From: Clavelina lepadiformis
Taxonomy: Eukaryota; Chordata; Ascidiacea; Aplousobranchia; Clavelinidae
Reading direction: 5' to 3'
Length of the DNA: 64,000 nucleotides
NCBI RefSeq assembly: GCF_947623445.1
Contig: NC_135242.1
Span: 20,894,001 to 20,958,000, forward strand
In this document: positions 38,090 through 59,640 of the stretch, piece after piece
Position numbering within the stretch: the first letter of the stretch is position 1
Layout of the letters: every line of letters starts with the position of its first letter
Notes under the pieces: model-generated
What the model saw: only the letters and a program-made list of their open reading frames with translations
Databases searched by the model: none
Told to the model about the DNA's origin: nothing
Position numbers and translations under genes: made by a program

Positions 38090-41000
38090 ATGGATACTAA
38101 GGCATACTTGGCAATTAGTTTGTTTGTCCTGGCTACGTCTTGGACTGATGCACAGCTGGATGCTTCTGGAAGGTGAGATGATTGACGCTTCAGATGCTTC
38201 CGCTGCATCAAATATGCCGGAAAAATAAATAGATTGAGATCAGAAGCAGTCATTAATCTCGCTGTTTATTATCACAAATATTCTTGAGCTTATTGTTCTA
38301 CGCATGCGTGTGAAAATTTTGCTTTTACGGGAACACGTAGTTTGTTTCCTAAACGCTTTGACTGTCTTCAGCTACTTCAAGTAGATGTCGTTTTGCGTTG
38401 TTATAGCTGATTTCGTTATCTCGTAAAATTTATTACATAATAAAACACTTGTTATGGCGTGCTATTTTAAAATAACTATTCTTTCAGCATCTACCAAGGC
38501 TGCAACCAGACAATCCTCGAAGGTCAAGGCATGATAGTTTCGCCAAACTTTCCCGCCGCCTACGACCGGGATAGTTCTTGTCAATGGAAGGTGACTGTGG
38601 AGAGTGACAAGACCATAATTCTTGCGTTCAGGTAATCGATATTTTGTTACAAAACGGAATAAAAACCGTTTGTTTATCTTAAATTTGTGATGAGTTCTTT
38701 AACAGCAAAATCTGGTTGTTATGAATCTTATCAACGTCAATTTCAAAAATGATATCTGTTTTTTCAGAAACTAGTCTGAAATCTAAGTTATTCGAAAATG
38801 TCTTGATTATTTTTATGTGCCATCCTGTAAAACTACTTGAGTTGTTTCACAGACACTTTGACATTGAAAACAGTCCAAACTGTGCCTACGATAGCGTGTC
38901 GGTCTATAACGGCCCCACCACCTCCCACCCATTGGTGGGGAAATTTTGCGGCCCATTTAAACCAAGCAACGTCATGACCACTTCGAACAGAATGTTGGTG
39001 ACGCTCGATACTGACGACGCCTCGGAAAAGACCGGTTTTTTGGCAATTTTTACCTCCGTCGCGCCACAAATCGCAGGTATATGTCGGATGATTTGCAAAA
39101 TTATTCTGATTTTAGCATAACAAATTGTTGCTGAGCTATTGCAGTTTGTAGGACAAGTTATGCATCGCATGTATGTCTAAACTGCAGTACTGAACGTGAC
39201 GTTTCGCCAGTTGTTAATTCCTATATATGGAATGCTTAAGAGTTTTTAACTGAAATCTTGCACGATCTCAAGCGTTTTTCTCATAAACAGATCCGAATTC
39301 TTGCGGTGGGCTTATTACCGATGACGATGGTACTTTTCACAGCGTCAATTATCCCAAGTCGAACTATCCCAACAGTTTAACCTGCATATGGCATCTCCGA
39401 ACATCGCCGAGTCGAATAATCTCCCTAAGCTTTGAAAGATTTAAGATTGAATCCTCCACTAATTGCAAATACGACGCCGTAACCGTTTTCGGCGGCTGGA
39501 GTGACTCCGATGACACGAGGTTGGCTTCACATAACCATGTTACGTGGGCTATCAATTATCCTATTACGATGTCATTTTTTCCTCATTGTCACGCTGTCGC
39601 CTAATTGGTTTTCATTCATGTTTCAGCTTCCTAGGAAAATTTTGCGATATTTCTCAAATACCTTCAGAAATAGTTACAGAAGGCAACGAAATGTTTGTGA
39701 CGTTTGCAAGCGATTCCAGTGGAAATGACATGGGCTTCCAAGCTCGTTACAGCACGAGACAAGCGCCAGTTAAAACAGAAGAAAACGTAGCTATAGGTAA
39801 GCAAAAATTGGAGAAGTGCAAACAGATCGATCGTATTGTTATCTCCTGTATGTGGGACTCGTGTCGCATGATAATATTTTTGAAACTTTACAAATACAAC
39901 AAACTTTAGAGAAACGTTAATTGCAGAAAAACCTGATTCTGTTGAAACTCTTTCGCCAACATGCTCCGAGACCACTACACTCACTGCCGACACAGGCGTA
40001 ATCAGCAGTCCTGACTACAAACGGTCATCGGGCTATGAAGCAAATTTACGCTGCACTTGGAGGATCGAAACCCCGTCGGACACAAGAATTCGTTTGAGGT
40101 TCGAAAACTTTGCTTTGGAAAGGGATGACGACTGCATATTCGACTATGTCACTGTCTATTCTGGAAGGTAAGTGCACGCTTTTTTTATAAATTTGAAGGT
40201 TGGAGTAATTTTGTCCTGTTTTGTAACACACGGGTCAGCTGTCATTTCGTTAAATCATAGTCCTGGGTCCAAACTAATCCCAACTACAGTAAGTTATGTT
40301 ATTTAAGGGATTCCGGTGGTGAACTGTTAGGAAGATATTGCGGAGATGCAGCAGTAGACGAACTGCAGTCTTCAAGTAATGAAATGTATCTTGTTTTCGT
40401 GACCGATTCCGGTGGCAACGCGGCTGGCTTTCGGGCAACCTATGACACTTTACATCCAACCACTACCACACTCGCACCGACAACAACTCCAATTGCTTCA
40501 TCTACCACCATCGCTGAGAGTCGGGGCTCAGTTTGTCCCGAAGTTTGCGGCCAAGACGTTCTTCTTCCTACTGCTGTGTGTAATGTTAATTACGGTAAGC
40601 TGTGCCTGGATTTATATTTATATTATCATGAAAGAATAGGAAAAATTAAGGAATATGTTTGTAACCGTCAATACCAATTAGGAATTAATTTTTCCTTTAT
40701 GAGTTTAGTTCGTGTTAGTGTTTCACAGTACAAAATGTTAATTTATCAAACGTTTAATAGTATTTTCTCGAAATAAAAAAGCCCGGTATTGCCAAATATC
40801 CAACGTTTACTCAGAACTAGAAGACTTAATAAAAATTTAAAAATTCTCCATTCAGTTGGAGTGTTCAAGGTCTTGGCTGTGCGTACTTCCATAAAATCTG
40901 GAACAAGAATTCGCATCGCCGTTTATAAGGTCTTCAAAAACGCCAATAACAGAGGTGGACCAACCAAAAAGGGAACAAAATTGTGGCTTGAAATCCCACC

Positions 41001-41223
41001 GTGTCCCCAGTGCTTCCCCGAATTCACAAAGCGCACTAAATATGTCGTTTTGGGTTCTGGTCTAACTGACGAGTTGGATCCCAACGATCACTTCGCCCAA
41101 TTCCAAAAACGACGTCATAGATTCTTGAAGAAGGCGGTCCGACGTTGCGGGAGAGCAAAACGACGCAGCAGCAAGCATAAACGACGTCGTCGTCGCCGAA
41201 AGTCTCCCAAGAAAGTCGCCTAA
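38090..41223 (+). CDS. Secreted protein with three CUB domains and an NTR domain, PCOLCE-like
   Basis: Eight exons: 38090-38172, 38488-38631, 38853-39076, 39291-39519, 39627-39796, 39927-40167, 40308-40594, 40856-41223. All junctions are GT..AG and the frame holds throughout, giving 581 residues. An N-terminal signal peptide (LAISLFVLATS, residues ~6-16) is followed by CUB1 (~33-145), CUB2 (~155-267) and CUB3 (~296-410). Each CUB has four cysteines, and acidic residues sit at the usual calcium-site positions (for example NCAYDSVSVYNG and LDTDDAS in CUB1). A Thr/Ser/Pro linker (~411-435) leads to an NTR/C345C domain (~440-560; CPEVC, PPCPQCFPEF). The last ~25 residues are nearly all Arg, Lys and Ser. 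CUB plus NTR is the plan of procollagen C-proteinase enhancers, which speed BMP1/tolloid cleavage of procollagen, but those have two CUBs and no such tail. A matrix or collagen role is inferred. Introns are 0.1-0.3 kb. Confidence 0.92.
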
Positions 41224-41481
41224 ACTTCTGATTTTTGTCTCTCCAGTTTCCCGCATTTAACAGAGAGCTGGACGTCGGCGTGTTATATGCTTTGTACCGA
41301 ATTGTGTTTGAGCAAAATCGGCTCACTTTTTATATTTTTTTGGATGAATGTTTAAGTTGTGCGCGCTTGCATATGAATATGATCTATTGGTTCATTTACG
41401 TATCGTATATATATGATCTTAAACACGCTGCACACTATGCACAGTATAAATTCTTTTGACGAATGTAAAAAGCCTGTAGCC

Positions 41482-41765
41482 CAAGGGTCTTGAAAATATA
41501 CAATCTTTGCTTTGGAATTTTCAAATCATGTGCAATTATTTCCTGGAGCGGCATGTATTTGTTTGTAGATTTAAAAATTAGGCAAAATAAATTTATACTA
41601 GCCTAAATATTTTACAAAATTCGATAAAAATTTGTAGTAAACATTTTTAAAGCATTATGTTCTTAATATGCTATCTTTTTCACATTTTAGTGTGTGTTGT
41701 GGCCCTCTAGTTAGGTTAAAAGTCTTCATTTGGCCCTCAGTGCAGTTTGGATTTGAGACCCCTTG
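41482..41765. mobile_element. hAT-like MITE, 284 bp, imperfect 8-bp duplication
   Basis: Left end CAAGGGTCTTGAAA and right end, reversed, CAAGGGGTCTCAAATCC. Flanks CTGTAGCC and TTGTGGCC agree at 6 of 8 positions, consistent with an older insertion. Interior carries GTGGCCCTC-type words. It lies just downstream of the CUB-NTR gene, and an AATAAA at about 41586 lies inside it. Confidence 0.6.
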
Positions 41766-43171
41766 TTGTGGCCATAGTGATTACACTGACCGCAAAAGCA
41801 AAATGTCAGGTTACAAGTCAACAAAACATTCAAAAATAACAAATCTGTGAGTCATTTTACCGGTATATTCAACACAAAAGTAACATAAAATCTGATTTCA
41901 TAAATTTGAAAGTGATGTTAAATAGTTTTCATTCATAGACATCAAATTTGTTTTCACACTTACAGACTCTTTCATGAGCTAAGTACTTTCAGCTGAACTG
42001 CAGATTCTCCTGTTTATTTATTCCTCGTCATACAATTTTGTAAAAGTTCACCGTTACCCTCAACATCACAAAGTAAGTGATCCAAATCAGTCAGCGTTCC
42101 TCCCTCGGGAAGATGTCCCTTGGGCAAAATAAATCTTGCTAAATGTAGATAACTGTTGATTGACGCAAAGCGCAGTTAGGTATTTAAATTAGTTAGATAG
42201 AGCGTAGCCTAACGTCAATACTATACCCGTGACAAGTACGATCTTGAATATATTAATTATTCCCAATCAGTTTACAGTTATGTTTTCGAGACCCAGGGCG
42301 TTTAGGGTTATAATTGCGCTATGACATCACGATTTGCTGTACACGTCGCCCGAGGGTAGAAACGACATTCAGTGCGATACACTGAGCCAGAACCGCAAGC
42401 TACAACGCCACCGAGCAATCCGGTATGAGAGCCAGACGTGCGTTTGCTATCTATAGTGTATCAGTTTTTTTGCTTACAAGTACCTGTCTATGGCGAAACT
42501 GGAGGTTCCAAGGTGTTACAGGTTGACAGGACCGGTTTTCTAAATTTAATACACACACTTTTTATGAAATAGATTTAGGGTTGAAGCTTCTATATAGTTG
42601 CTTAGTTTTCTTATGTTTGGATTCACTTTTTATACTGAACGTTTCTAATTTATCGAGTAATAAATTTGCTTTATATGCACTGTACAGCTTACACCAAGTT
42701 CGCGAAGGAGGGCAATTAAGCGTTTTTATGACAAAATTAATCCCTACTTACTGGAAAGTTTTCAGCTTAACCATGTAATTGTAAGTTTGTAGTTCTAATA
42801 TCAAGAACCAGCACAACAGAATAAGCAATTTATAACAAGCAGGAATTTTTTTTTTATATTTTTTTAGTTGACGAGGTTATAGAATTTATGAGTTCCCCGG
42901 AAAGAGGCCTGAAGAGTTTCTAATAAATTGTTTCTTAGGTGTATCGGTGTATCACCCTATAATACCCAAAAAGTGGATCTTTGCAAGAATCCTTTTGTTA
43001 TATTGAAGCATAAGCTGGGCATCCTGTACATCACTTTGTTTTCCTTGTTTTATAGATTTTGTTGCTTTACTTTCAGGCGTTGCGACTTAATTTAGTGAAA
43101 GCGATAGAGTTACTCATGAATATTTCATTTTGTATGGTTAAAGATTTAAAGTAAAGCGTATAATCTCTAAA
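41766..43171. other. Intergenic, nothing recognised
   Basis: No exon, RNA gene or bounded repeat could be supported between the CUB-NTR gene and the claudin-like gene. The last few hundred bases should hold the promoter of the latter. Confidence 0.4.
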
Positions 43172-44412
43172 ATGCGGTCTCCTGCGGCAACACTGGTGAA
43201 CTTGATCGTAATCATTCATGCATTTTTATCTTGTGGCTTAACAGTGTTCTCGGTCATTGCACCATACTGGTATGACTTGTGGCCGGAGCTTGGAAATGGC
43301 GGATTGTTTGTTTATTGCTTTGAAGATGAATGCAAAACACTTTCAGGTAAAAATACTACCGATTTACTCTTTGCGATAAAAATGGTGGTAATAGCCCGTG
43401 GGCAGTAGACTTAACTGTAGCCATAAAATGAAACGAATGCAAAGCTATCACACATCAGCTGTAACTTCTACGTTTCAACTTCAAGTTGTAAAATTGTCGT
43501 TTCCTCCCCTACAGGCTCTGTTTATCATTTCATTCACGTCACTCGTGGGTTTATGATCATGGCTGCTGCTGGGAATTTCTTAGGTTTTTTCGTTCTGGCC
43601 GCAGCAACAAAATGCAGACGGAGACGACGAATAATCCAACGAGTTGGCTCAAGCTTTGTCTTACTTGGAGGTGATTGAATGTTTCATTTTAAATTTTCAA
43701 ACAAAATTTCCAAGTGACTATTTCAACGTTCGTAGGTCACGTAAATCGTTATTAAAGATAAGCAGTTAAGTTAGGAGTACACAATTGGTACACAAAAAGT
43801 TGACTTCGGCTATTTAAGGTTTTATTGAAATTAAATTCAGATAAAAAGGTAGATTTAGGTTAGGTTTAGGTTGCTATGTTATAGCGTTTAAGTCATGTTC
43901 ACAAGAAACTCTGAAAACTTGCTTTAAACGTACGATTTTTTTCCGGTGAAATAGTGGCAGCCAAAAGTTTAACACCTGCCAAATGAGTTTGTAACAGAAA
44001 ACGAAGTTGAAAGAATATTTTAATTTTTAGGTCACGCAAAAAGCTCCAATCAAACTTAGTTATCAATAGTTGAACTTAAAATGATACGAAGGTTTCCGTA
44101 ATATCAAAGATAATGGTATTTTATCTAGGCTAAATGGTGAGCATCTTTTTTTTTCCAGGGATATTCGCCTTTGTGTCTCTTGCCACATTCACAGTTCGTT
44201 GTACAGACTTGCCATTTCTTCCAGCCGGTCTATTCTCCTACAGTTACAGTTACGTACTTGGCTGGGTGGCAGGAGCGGTATCAACCATAACAGGAGCCGT
44301 CAGCTTTGCATTTCCTTTGCCCAAAAAGTGTCATAAAACAGAAAATATGGTTCAGCCCAGATCTGCCCCTTCAACAGATGAGACTGGACTTGACCGTAAT
44401 GAATCGGTTTGA
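43172..44412 (+). CDS. Claudin/PMP22-superfamily four-helix membrane protein
   Basis: Three exons, 43172-43346, 43515-43670 and 44159-44412, join in phase 1 each time and give 194 residues, the usual size for claudin, EMP/PMP22 and related tetraspan proteins. Helix 1 is at about residues 8-30, ending APYW. The first extracellular loop has GGLFVYC, then FEDEC, where claudins have GLW..C....C, so the key Trp is replaced by Phe. Helix 2 starts after the conserved Arg in HVTRGFMIM, a basic RRRRR loop separates helices 2 and 3, and helix 4 is WVAGAVSTITGAVSFAF. The cytoplasmic tail of about 30 residues is polar and ends NESV, close to a class I PDZ ligand pattern but without the Ser/Thr at -2. The family is clear; the subgroup (claudin, PMP22/EMP or CACNG-like) is not. 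Confidence 0.85.
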
Positions 44413-45154
44413 TGACGTTGCCACTTCTACACGTTGCTGTTGCACTTGTGGTGCTGTATTCCATTAAGTCGATCAAAGGCGTTTATTTTACAGTAAAGAT
44501 CTTCGCTGACATTTAACTTTAACCTTATTACTGACAGTCGCAAATGCAGATTTATTAATTTCTGAATTTTATGTCTGTAACTTCATTGAAACGAAAAGTA
44601 TGAACTCCGTCTAAATTCCATCTGTCTTTGGGCTTCCAGATATTTCAAACAAACTGTTCTTTGTCCAACCAACTTTGTGTGCAAAAGTTTATCATTGGGC
44701 ATTTATTGTTGTTGTGATTTAGTGTTTTTAATGTAGATAGAAAGCTCATGATATTTTAACTTCCCTTTTAACATCTGTAAGTAATGCATGTTTACGAATG
44801 TTTATTTATTTGTTATTATTTGATTTGCCACTAATTGAAAAAAATAATACTGTATTTAAATTATTAAATAGTTAAATAATCACTCATCGGATGCCTACTG
44901 CAGCGATGGAAGTAAACACTAATGCTGAGTTAGTTAAATTCGAATTCACCAACTTTTACTTCGTCGAAATACCTTCAGCACCATAAAACTAGTACCCTGT
45001 CAAAAGTTAACAGCCGAAAAAAGAAAATTTTGAAATTTGGCTAAAAGAAAAGATAAAATTGGTTTTTGAAACGTTTACGGGCGCTAAACTTAAAGTATGC
45101 ATCGGACGGCAAATAGTCTAGCGATGAAACTAAATTTATTGCTCTTAATTTTAT

Positions 45155-45372
45155 TCAGAGAATTAAACAAACCATACTTATAAATTTTAAATCCGCAAAG
45201 TTTCTATTTAAACTCGCTCACTGCTTGGGTGCCAGCCTATGTAGAGTAAACAGACCAAAGATGGAACATAGCCAAAAGTAAACTTGAAATATGCGCTGCT
45301 GTATTTCAGAGAATTAAACAAACAATACTTATAAATTTTAAATCCATGAAGATTCTATTTAAACTCGCTGTC
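45155..45372. repeat. Pair of ~65-bp direct repeats
   Basis: Two copies spaced ~152 bp apart share CAGAGAATTAAACAAAC, then ATACTTATAAATTTTAAATC, then TTCTATTTAAACTCGCT, with a few mismatches. They could be remnants of a tandem duplication or LTR-like ends of a very short element. Confidence 0.7.
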
Positions 45373-46319
45373 CCAATTTTTGTCCCAATTCGGGCCCAGC
45401 TAAAGGTTACTCTTGGTTAAAAAATATTTGGCTTCACTTTCTGAATATTTGATGGATATTTGTAAATTAGAAAAGAACAGCGAGTGGTAAAAGCTGGCAT
45501 TAAGGTTTCATTATAAGGAACTTTTGAAAACATACTTTTTAAAACCTTGAAATAATCACCTGAAAAGTGCCGGGACCGACAAAAATTCGATAATTGCCAA
45601 CGGTAACGGTATCGGAACTGAAAAAGGACTGCAGTACAGTAATTCGGTACTATAATCCCGCGGTATTGCCCACCCCTGCCAGATTTTCATTTGCCTTGGC
45701 TTGTGCACTTAACATGTTTGTTTAGTGGGTCTGGATATAGGATGTCTATTGTGGTAAGCATTGGCAGAGCAAAGTTTGAAGGGTACAGCAGAGGAGAAAT
45801 GTTGTTTTGTTACGAAATTGGCACGTGGTGAGATTTAATGATTTAGCCCGGGCCCCAGGGTTCTCAAACTCGATATCAGGGTCAGTTTTTCTTGCGTGTA
45901 AAGGATCTGCTAATAACGTCACTATGCCCATAGCCTAGGCCTAAAATGCACTAAATCTGTTAGGGTAATGCAGATTGCGGAATACATACCAGTAAAGGCG
46001 GTAGGCCAGTATGGAATGCAATTTTCAAAGACTGGTGTGCACCAGTAGGCAACAAAAAGTGTCCACCGGTATGCGCAAGTGCTGTGCACCAGATGTCCCT
46101 GTTTGGGATTTGGGAATTAGTTTGCTTAAAAAGTAGCTTTTTTGACCAATTTTGTGCATCAAATAGCTACGTTTTCGCAACGCTTTCTTTCCATTATGAA
46201 TATGAAAAAGGATATTATGGAATATTATGAAAAAGAGCAAGTAGCTTTGCTTAACTTGTTGTCTATGTGTCTGCTTAAAGTTTCATTTTGACTTTTTTGA
46301 CCATCCATTTGTTGTGCAC

Positions 46320-46705
46320 TTAGGATATTTATTGTTATTTTAATCAAACCATGTCACTTCATAGGCTGTATTTATTTCGGCTGTTAATATCTGTGTTTTT
46401 AATGTTTGAGAATATGTCCTCAACATTTTCCAATAGTGTAGTTGTTTGATTGTTTGTGTTATTTTGGTTTTAAATGATTCGTTAAAATTAGGAACTATTT
46501 TATGGATCTGGTGACCATGCTAACTTACCATCTTATTGCAACAATTCTATTATTCTTGCATGTTTTAAGCCCTCGGGCTTTGCCACTTTTTCCTGTTCGT
46601 TAAATATTTATGAGCACATGTTTTATTGTGCTATAACGACAACGGTTAGCATCCTAACTTTTGCTCCGCACGGTTAATCGCAAAAAAATAAACAATACAA
46701 TACAT
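46320..46705 (+). repeat. Dispersed repeat copy 2 with ACAATACAAT tail
   Basis: Plus-strand partner of the minus-strand copy at 29742-30150. It ends AATAAACAATACAATACA at about 46687-46704. The shared polarity of the tail suggests retroposition. No coding capacity. Confidence 0.65.
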
Positions 46706-47944
46706 TATGTTGCGTTCTGTTTTGAGTAACAAACTTCCAGCATGGGCCACTTTAAATCATTTTGTGGCCCGCTGGCTGCCGGTACTTTATCTTTGCTTTA
46801 TAGTCTATTGGGTGGCAGACTTCGATGACCGCAAAGTTTTTTGCTGCCCCACGGCAACCTAGTGTTAATTTCTGTAATTTATTTATTCTTCGATTGATGA
46901 AATAAATTCTCTCTCACTACTTAATTTATTGCAACACCCAAGCCCCAAAATTTGAAAATTAGAATAAAAAGGAAGTGGGAAACCAACAAACGGAAATAAC
47001 ATTTTGTTCACTGTAAATATGAGAGCATTAACTGTGGATGAGAAGGATATTCTTCAAAGCTATTTATGTAATAAGACACATATCTCAAAATCATGTGACA
47101 GTCACTTAAATCAGGGGTCTTAAATTGCTCTGAGAGCCAAATGAAATTTAACTCAACGGCCAAAGATTAATCGTTTATTGTATTTGAATAATGCATTGCT
47201 GGCCGCCTGTTTTAAGGGTTGTATTTTATTGTTGGAATTTATAAAGTTTACTTGAGTATTTTTTTGTACAATGGCTGAATTCATGAATTTAGATTCATTT
47301 CCTTTAGACACTTCCTGTGATGTCAGTGTTATTTCTGTATATTCATACACTCGTATTCATGTGAATTTTGTTTTGACTTGTTTGGAATTTGTTTCAGATA
47401 TTACAATTAACTTACATCACAGATACTTCAAAGACGCGACTTAAGTCAGCATTTTTAAAACTATGGGTCACGACCAAAATTGGGTTGCATGTATTTTTCT
47501 CGCACTAGCAACGATGACCATTATAGTACTGGTATTTAAATGGGTTGTACTATTGTAGTTTTTTGTTTGGGTTACGAGCATTGTGAAGAACTGGTTACAA
47601 GCGATGAAATGCTTTTGGGTGGGTGATGAACGAAAAAGAAACTGGCATAACTTGGATGACTTAGGTTAAATGAATTTTCCAACTATATGGCCTCCTTTAC
47701 TGGTTTATCCTGTTTTTCAATGTTTCAAGATAGAATGTTTCAAATACTTTATATAAATATGAAGCTTTTTCGTAGTGTATAGTTTGATTCTAAGAAAAAT
47801 CTTCATATAGTACATTGTACTCAATTGGTATATTTTTGCTTTAACCAAGACCATCTTTTGTAGATTTTGCTTAATTGATACAAATACTTTGCATGATATA
47901 AGCATTGATTGTAATATATATACAAAATTACATTTGGGTATTAA

Positions 47945-51921
<3,977 letters not shown>

Positions 51922-53502
51922 AATTTTTAAAATCCGTTTTTCCTCAGATAACAGTAGTTTTAAACTTCGCAATCTTTCCACTTTGAAGGCGAATATGAAG
52001 TTCTTATCACGGCCCAGTGCAGTTTTATGGTCTTGTTATTATAAAACAAAACCTTTATGCTCACGGCCTGCTCTTTATTTCTTCGTATTTTGTCACTTAT
52101 TTTAGCTGTGAAAATTGAAAGGATCGTTTTGAAAATTAACCCCACTTACGCAAAATTTAATAATATATAACAAAATGGGTTCTGTATAAAGTTCCATACG
52201 TTGAATCAGCAAAAACATCGGATAAACTCACCAACATACAGCGCCCAAGCTGTTGTTTATTTTAGTACATAGTAAGGCGGGCGGTCTGTGTATAGCAGTG
52301 TTCTGTATTTTTAAAATTTTGTTGTTTCTTTTGTCATATTGATGTAAAAATACAGGAAAATGCATACAAACTTTTAAAGCTTTTGGCTATTTTGAAAGTA
52401 TTTCGGATATTTCATTACTAAGGCACGATCCCAAAGCGTAGGAGCTCAGCCCATTCATTGTTCCTGGGCCAATAAGTAAACTAGTAAAATGTAACGGAAA
52501 AACGACTTGCGTTTAACCATTACCAAGTTTTAAGGAGCAAAAACGACCAAGGTTCATTCTTATGTAGAAATTGCTTGCGCAAATGGATTTAACTAAGTAT
52601 ACTTTGCCCGGCACGAGAGTAGGGTAAATGTACATACTAAGTTTATATGTAATTGTATTGACGTTAGTAAAATTATGGATATGTTTACCACCATAGCCCC
52701 AAGCTTTGTCGATCGTAAGATTTTGAGGGAAAAATTATAAATCGAACAATTACGTGATCTCCCAACCAAACAGGCAAGAGGTTAGTTATGACTGAGAATT
52801 CATCTCCCACGTCCAAGAAAGCAAACGTCCGTAAATAAAGGGAACTTTGTAACGAATAAAGGAGTAGCGTTCTTAAATAACATAAAATAAACCATTCTCG
52901 GCTATAACCTAGCGACTCAGTCAGTTAACGCAATTATATTAGCTGCCTGGCCACGGCGAAATGTTGTTTGTTGAAAACAGCACTGAACGATTATTTCTGA
53001 TGCCAATATTCGCGTTCGTATTGCGAAGTGCTTTTGTTGGGAAGATACATGGGAAAATCTGATTTTGTAAGCGCCCCCATTTTTTTGCAGCAAACGAAAT
53101 TGAAAAAATTTAAAACTAATTGCCGAGGACTTGTAAAATACACATCGTAAGTAACTTTTTGTGGCTTTATCCGGCAAAGAAAAATCGGCAGCGTGAAAAA
53201 TGCACAGTACGGTCACAGTCAAAATAATCGGAATCGGTCATAATAATCTTGCAACAAATACTGCAAACAATTACTAATTGTTTAAGTAGCACTAACTATC
53301 AGTTTATTGTGGGACGGGCAAGATCTGACTAAGAAGAGTACAACACTGAGTCAAAGTATTACACTAAGAACACTTGCTCCTGTCAAATCAGCTTTTTTCT
53401 CAACTAAAGGCAAGAAGAGGTTTACAGAGAAAGCGTGTAACAATAACCGAGGAAAGTTTTCCGAATGGCAGGCATTATGACAACTTAGCGGGCATTGTTT
53501 CA
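51922..53502. other. Shared 3' spacer between two convergent helicase genes
   Basis: No exon. On the plus strand AATAAA occurs at 52834-52839 and 52855-52860, possible ends for the left gene. On the minus strand AATAAA at 53303-53308 lies about 195 nt past the stop of the right gene. Confidence 0.5.
53303..53308 (-). terminator. Candidate polyadenylation signal for the DDX43-like gene
   Basis: AATAAA on the minus strand, ~195 nt downstream of the stop at 53503-53505. Confidence 0.45.
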
Positions 53503-58963
<5,461 letters not shown>

Positions 58964-59212
58964 GATAAAACTCTTTTATTTGATTAATCAGATTTACTTA
59001 GCAAAAATTAAAGTCCAAATTGTTCAACCTTGCCACTTTAGAATAAAATTAAAAGCACAGGTGTGTAAACCCAATCACATTTGCATAAGCAGGGCAGATG
59101 GAAAGCTTAAAAATAAAAAATGCAGTCTAGCAGTACATATAACAGGCTATGAGGCACAACATAACCTAAACGTTCAACTTCTGTAAAACAACGCGACTAT
59201 GAAAGCTTCGAG

Positions 59213-59316
59213 TGTAGTGCAGAAGTGCAAAACTGAATGACGCCACAGTTTAATGGGCAGCAGGAATGCAGTATCTTACACAAATGCATTACATGGTTGT
59301 GTACTTCTGCACTAGA
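59213..59316. mobile_element. Second copy of the TGTCTAGTGCAGAAGT MITE
   Basis: Inverted ends TGTAGTGCAGAAGTGCA and, reversed at right, GTCTAGTGCAGAAGTACACAA. About 104 bp, same family as 30579-30676. No clear target duplication, so it may be older. Confidence 0.65.
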
Positions 59317-59489
59317 CCCAAGAATTCATCATTGTCCAATTAAAAGTGTTTTGGTAGCCTATGAGAGAGAGAAAATTTTATTTCACTAATAGAAAAATAA
59401 ACAAAATTTCAAAAATTAACAGCTGCTTGGTGTGGGGCGGCAAAATACCTTGCGGCCTTTGAACTTTGGCACCCAATGGTGTGATGGTA

Positions 59490-59640
59490 TTGGTATAGTT
59501 TCACAATCTTTATCCCTGGACCAAGGAAAGTCTCTGCCCGACTTATGACTTTGCAAACTTGGCAATGGGTCCTCGCTGTTCGAGTCCCGATAACCGAGCA
59601 ACTGGGAATCGAACTGAGCTTGCATTTTTACGAGCAGGTC
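59490..59640 (-). repeat. SINE copy related to 24.4 kb
   Basis: The minus strand shows a B-box-like CAGTTCGATTCCC at about 59602-59614, then GGTTATCGGGACTCGAACAG, and then ACTTTCCTTGGTCCAGGGAT shared with the 24.4-kb copy. The tRNA-like head is incomplete here. Confidence 0.5.

Larger units (their letters stand above)
44413..47944. other. Repeat-rich spacer
   Basis: No gene supported. It contains a ~65-bp direct repeat at 45155-45220 and 45307-45372, the plus-oriented dispersed repeat at 46320-46705, and scattered hAT-like pieces (GTGGCCCGC words at 46745-46790; CAGGGGTCTTAAATTGC at 47113; GGGTCACGACC near 47465) without paired ends that I could define. Confidence 0.5.

Noticed and set aside
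40789..40855. ATG-initiated start of the last open frame of the CUB-NTR gene as a separate gene
   Set aside because: The similarity to NTR begins exactly after the TTCAG acceptor at 40855, and the phase matches the preceding exon. The upstream codons are intron.
47465..47625. Complete hAT element around GGGTCACGACC and GGGTTACGAGC
   Set aside because: The words look like inner ends, but no matching inverted termini or target duplication could be set.
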